Assembly: GCA_949299435.1 (NCBI GenBank)
Contig: CASGAK010000055.1
Location: 1 to 8,125, forward strand
Length of the DNA: 8,125 bases
Direction: 5' to 3'
Source of the DNA: an uncultured bacterium
GTDB taxonomy: Bacteria; Cyanobacteriota; Vampirovibrionia; Gastranaerophilales; Gastranaerophilaceae
Within the stretch, counting starts at the first letter, position 1, and every line of letters starts with the position of its first letter. The notes below the pieces were generated by a model. That model saw only the letters and a program-made list of their open reading frames with translations. It had not been told where the DNA came from and did not search any database. Of the stretch, positions 7,351-8,125 are shown piece after piece. Made by a program: the position numbers and the translations under genes.

Positions 7351-7359
7351 ATAATAGCA
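7351..7359 (-). promoter_or_regulatory. Extended -10 promoter element for the thioredoxin-ccdA pair
   Basis: The minus strand reads TGCTATTAT, an extended -10 with five of six consensus bases, and A/T-rich sequence upstream. Transcription would start near 7344, giving a leader of about 18 bases that includes the AAGGAGA ribosome-binding site (7340-7334). No convincing -35 hexamer is found; TTCAAA at 7381-7376 is 19 bases away. The cluster down to ricT could be read from here. Confidence 0.4.
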
Positions 7360-7406
7360 TAAAACAAAAAGGATTTTTGAAAAACTCTTATCAGGCTATA
7401 TTTTTA

Positions 7407-7820
7407 TTATTCTTTCGGGGTATTTGCAATAGCTTTTAATTTATCCAAAGCACCGGCAGAGTTGAACATGTTTGCACCAAAATATGCCATTATACCGCCT
7501 ACAGGCACCGTAAATAATGCTGTTAACCATTTTTTCGGGCTTAAAAATGAAAGTGCTCCCAAAACTCCTATCGCAAATAGAGAGCCTCCCATAACCTTTT
7601 GGGTTGTCTGCATTTTGGTAATTTGTTCTATACTGGGCATTGCGAATGGCAAATCAACCTTTTGAGGCTGGTGGGTTGAAGTTTCAAATTTATCTTCTGC
7701 AATTTCTTGTTTTGGAACTGATACTTCTTTTTCAGATAAATTACCTTTTTCGTCATTCTTTGCTTTAACTTCATTACCAAATATCGGTGTATTAATATTT
7801 CCTATAGAATTTACTTGCAT
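7407..7820 (-). CDS. Small unrecognised protein with N-terminal FG tag and two membrane segments
   Basis: I cannot assign this 137-aa protein to a named family. The ATG is well supported by AAGGAGGT five bases upstream. The sequence has three parts. A short N-terminal stretch (1-16) ends in TPIFGN. A charged, probably disordered linker (17-60) is rich in Lys, Glu and Gln. Two hydrophobic segments follow (about 77-94 and 98-118, the second Gly-rich), divided by SPKKW, which suggests a tight hairpin in the membrane with both ends on one side. The extreme C-terminus is a short amphipathic helix. There is no signal peptide at the N-terminus. I recall similar 'FG'-ended N-terminal tags on many uncharacterised proteins of gut Melainabacteria; this is recollection, not a search. 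It is 80 bases upstream of the thioredoxin-like gene. Confidence 0.82.
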   Translation of the reverse strand: MQVNSIGNINTPIFGNEVKAKNDEKGNLSEKEVSVPKQEIAEDKFETSTHQPQKVDLPFAMPSIEQITKMQTTQKVMGGSLFAIGVLGALSFLSPKKWLTALFTVPVGGIMAYFGANMFNSAGALDKLKAIANTPKE

Positions 7821-7825
7821 TGCAG

Positions 7826-7833
7826 ACCTCCTT
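7826..7833 (-). promoter_or_regulatory. Near-perfect ribosome-binding site of the FG-tag gene
   Basis: The minus strand reads AAGGAGGT, eight bases complementary to the 16S rRNA 3' end, five bases before the ATG at 7820. It fixes the start and suggests efficient translation. Confidence 0.8.
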
Positions 7834-7877
7834 GTTCCTATTAAAACAAAACAAAGATTTTTTTGCCATTTTTACAG

Positions 7878-7897
7878 AAAAATTTACAAAAATTTAC
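7878..7897. repeat. Tandem 10-bp repeat within phased A/T-tracts
   Basis: AAAAATTTAC occurs twice head to tail (7878-7887 and 7888-7897). With TTTTTTT at 7858-7864 and TTTTT at 7869-7873, four A/T-tracts have centres at about 7861, 7871, 7880 and 7890, close to one helical turn apart. It lies between the 54-aa gene and the FG-tag gene, 60-80 bp upstream of the latter's start. Phased tracts of this kind bend DNA or act as promoter upstream elements. I could not place a convincing -10/-35 pair beside it. Confidence 0.6.
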
Positions 7898-7908
7898 CGC
7901 TTTTATTC

Positions 7909-8073
7909 TTAAATATCTTCAGGTATGAAAAATACTGCTTTTTCCAACAATTCACGAGTATGTTCATAGCAACATGAATTCCTTGTAATTTGCTGATATT
8001 CTCGCACAATATTCAATACATCATCTACGGACATTTTTATAATCCGTCTGTTTCCCTCTATTATTCTTGCCAT
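7909..8073 (-). CDS. Small unrecognised protein, 54 aa
   Basis: A short open frame runs from ATG at 8073 to TAA at 7909-7911. Coding is supported by AAGGA seven bases before the ATG and by a sensible composition without low-complexity runs. The protein is MARIIEGNRRIIKM, then a likely amphipathic helix SVDDVLNIVREYQQI (15-29), an adjacent Cys pair (34-35), and a second helix around 36-47 before the end FFIPEDI. It has no membrane segment and should be cytoplasmic. The basic N-terminus followed by two helices could suit a small nucleic-acid-binding or adaptor protein, but I recognise no family. It is 88 bases upstream of the FG-tag gene on the same strand. The stretch from 8074 to the window edge shows no further supportable gene. 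Confidence 0.65.
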   Translation of the reverse strand: MARIIEGNRRIIKMSVDDVLNIVREYQQITRNSCCYEHTRELLEKAVFFIPEDI

Positions 8074-8125
8074 ATTTAAATCCTTTCAAATACATTTACG
8101 ACAAAAAGCAGAAAACCTTTTGAAA

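Noticed and set aside
7365..7379. Palindrome CAAAAA-GGA-TTTTTG as a terminator after the FG-tag gene
   Set aside because: It has one G-C pair and a three-base loop. The following TTTT run on the minus strand is suggestive, but such A/T palindromes are expected by chance here and it overlaps the upstream part of the next promoter.
8074..8125. End of an upstream minus-strand gene at the right edge
   Set aside because: A short frame ends in TAA near 8096-8098, but about nine codons are too few to support a gene.

Overview
This is an AT-rich, tightly packed bacterial chromosome segment holding housekeeping genes and a few small lineage-type proteins. I see no insertion sequence, phage gene, CRISPR array, tRNA or rRNA in it. 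The lineage can only be inferred. The N-terminal part of MutS carries a CDQLEDP...AKGLVKR stretch that resembles cyanobacterial MutS as I remember it. Low GC, a MurQ recycling enzyme and a small protein with an N-terminal 'PIFGN' tag would suit a non-photosynthetic gut cyanobacterium (Vampirovibrionia/Melainabacteria, order Gastranaerophilales). An AT-rich Firmicute is the main alternative.

Layout. Positions 1-2099 (minus) hold the first 699 codons of mutS, whose C-terminus lies beyond the left edge. A 41-bp divergent intergenic region separates it from the only plus-strand gene, an unrecognised membrane-anchored protein of 199 aa (2141-2740). That gene converges, with a 16-nt gap, on a minus-strand cluster that reads right to left. 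The cluster order is a thioredoxin-like membrane-anchored protein (7326-6913), ccdA (6913-6209), ribH (6116-5658), murQ (5609-4713), gpsA (4684-3683) and ricT/PSP1 (3683-2757). Upstream of these lie a two-membrane-segment protein with the FG tag (7820-7407) and a 54-aa protein (8073-7909).

How the genes relate. The thioredoxin-like protein and CcdA overlap by one base (TAATG) and form a split DsbD-type relay that would carry reducing power across the membrane. gpsA and ricT share the same TAATG overlap, and murQ-gpsA are 28 nt apart, so murQ-gpsA-ricT is very probably one transcript. ribH lies just upstream, separated from ccdA by a 92-nt gap that contains an inverted repeat. The cluster's enzymes belong to different pathways: redox relay, riboflavin, MurNAc-6-phosphate recycling, glycerol-3-phosphate for lipids, and an RNA-processing/Fe-S accessory protein. 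It reads as a housekeeping operon and not as one dedicated system.

No striking new system is evident. The items most worth a second look are the unrecognised 199-aa, 137-aa and 54-aa proteins, the nearly leaderless mutS promoter, the inverted repeat in the ribH leader, and helically phased A/T-tracts upstream of the FG-tag gene. Motif positions and promoter calls were made by eye without any database search.
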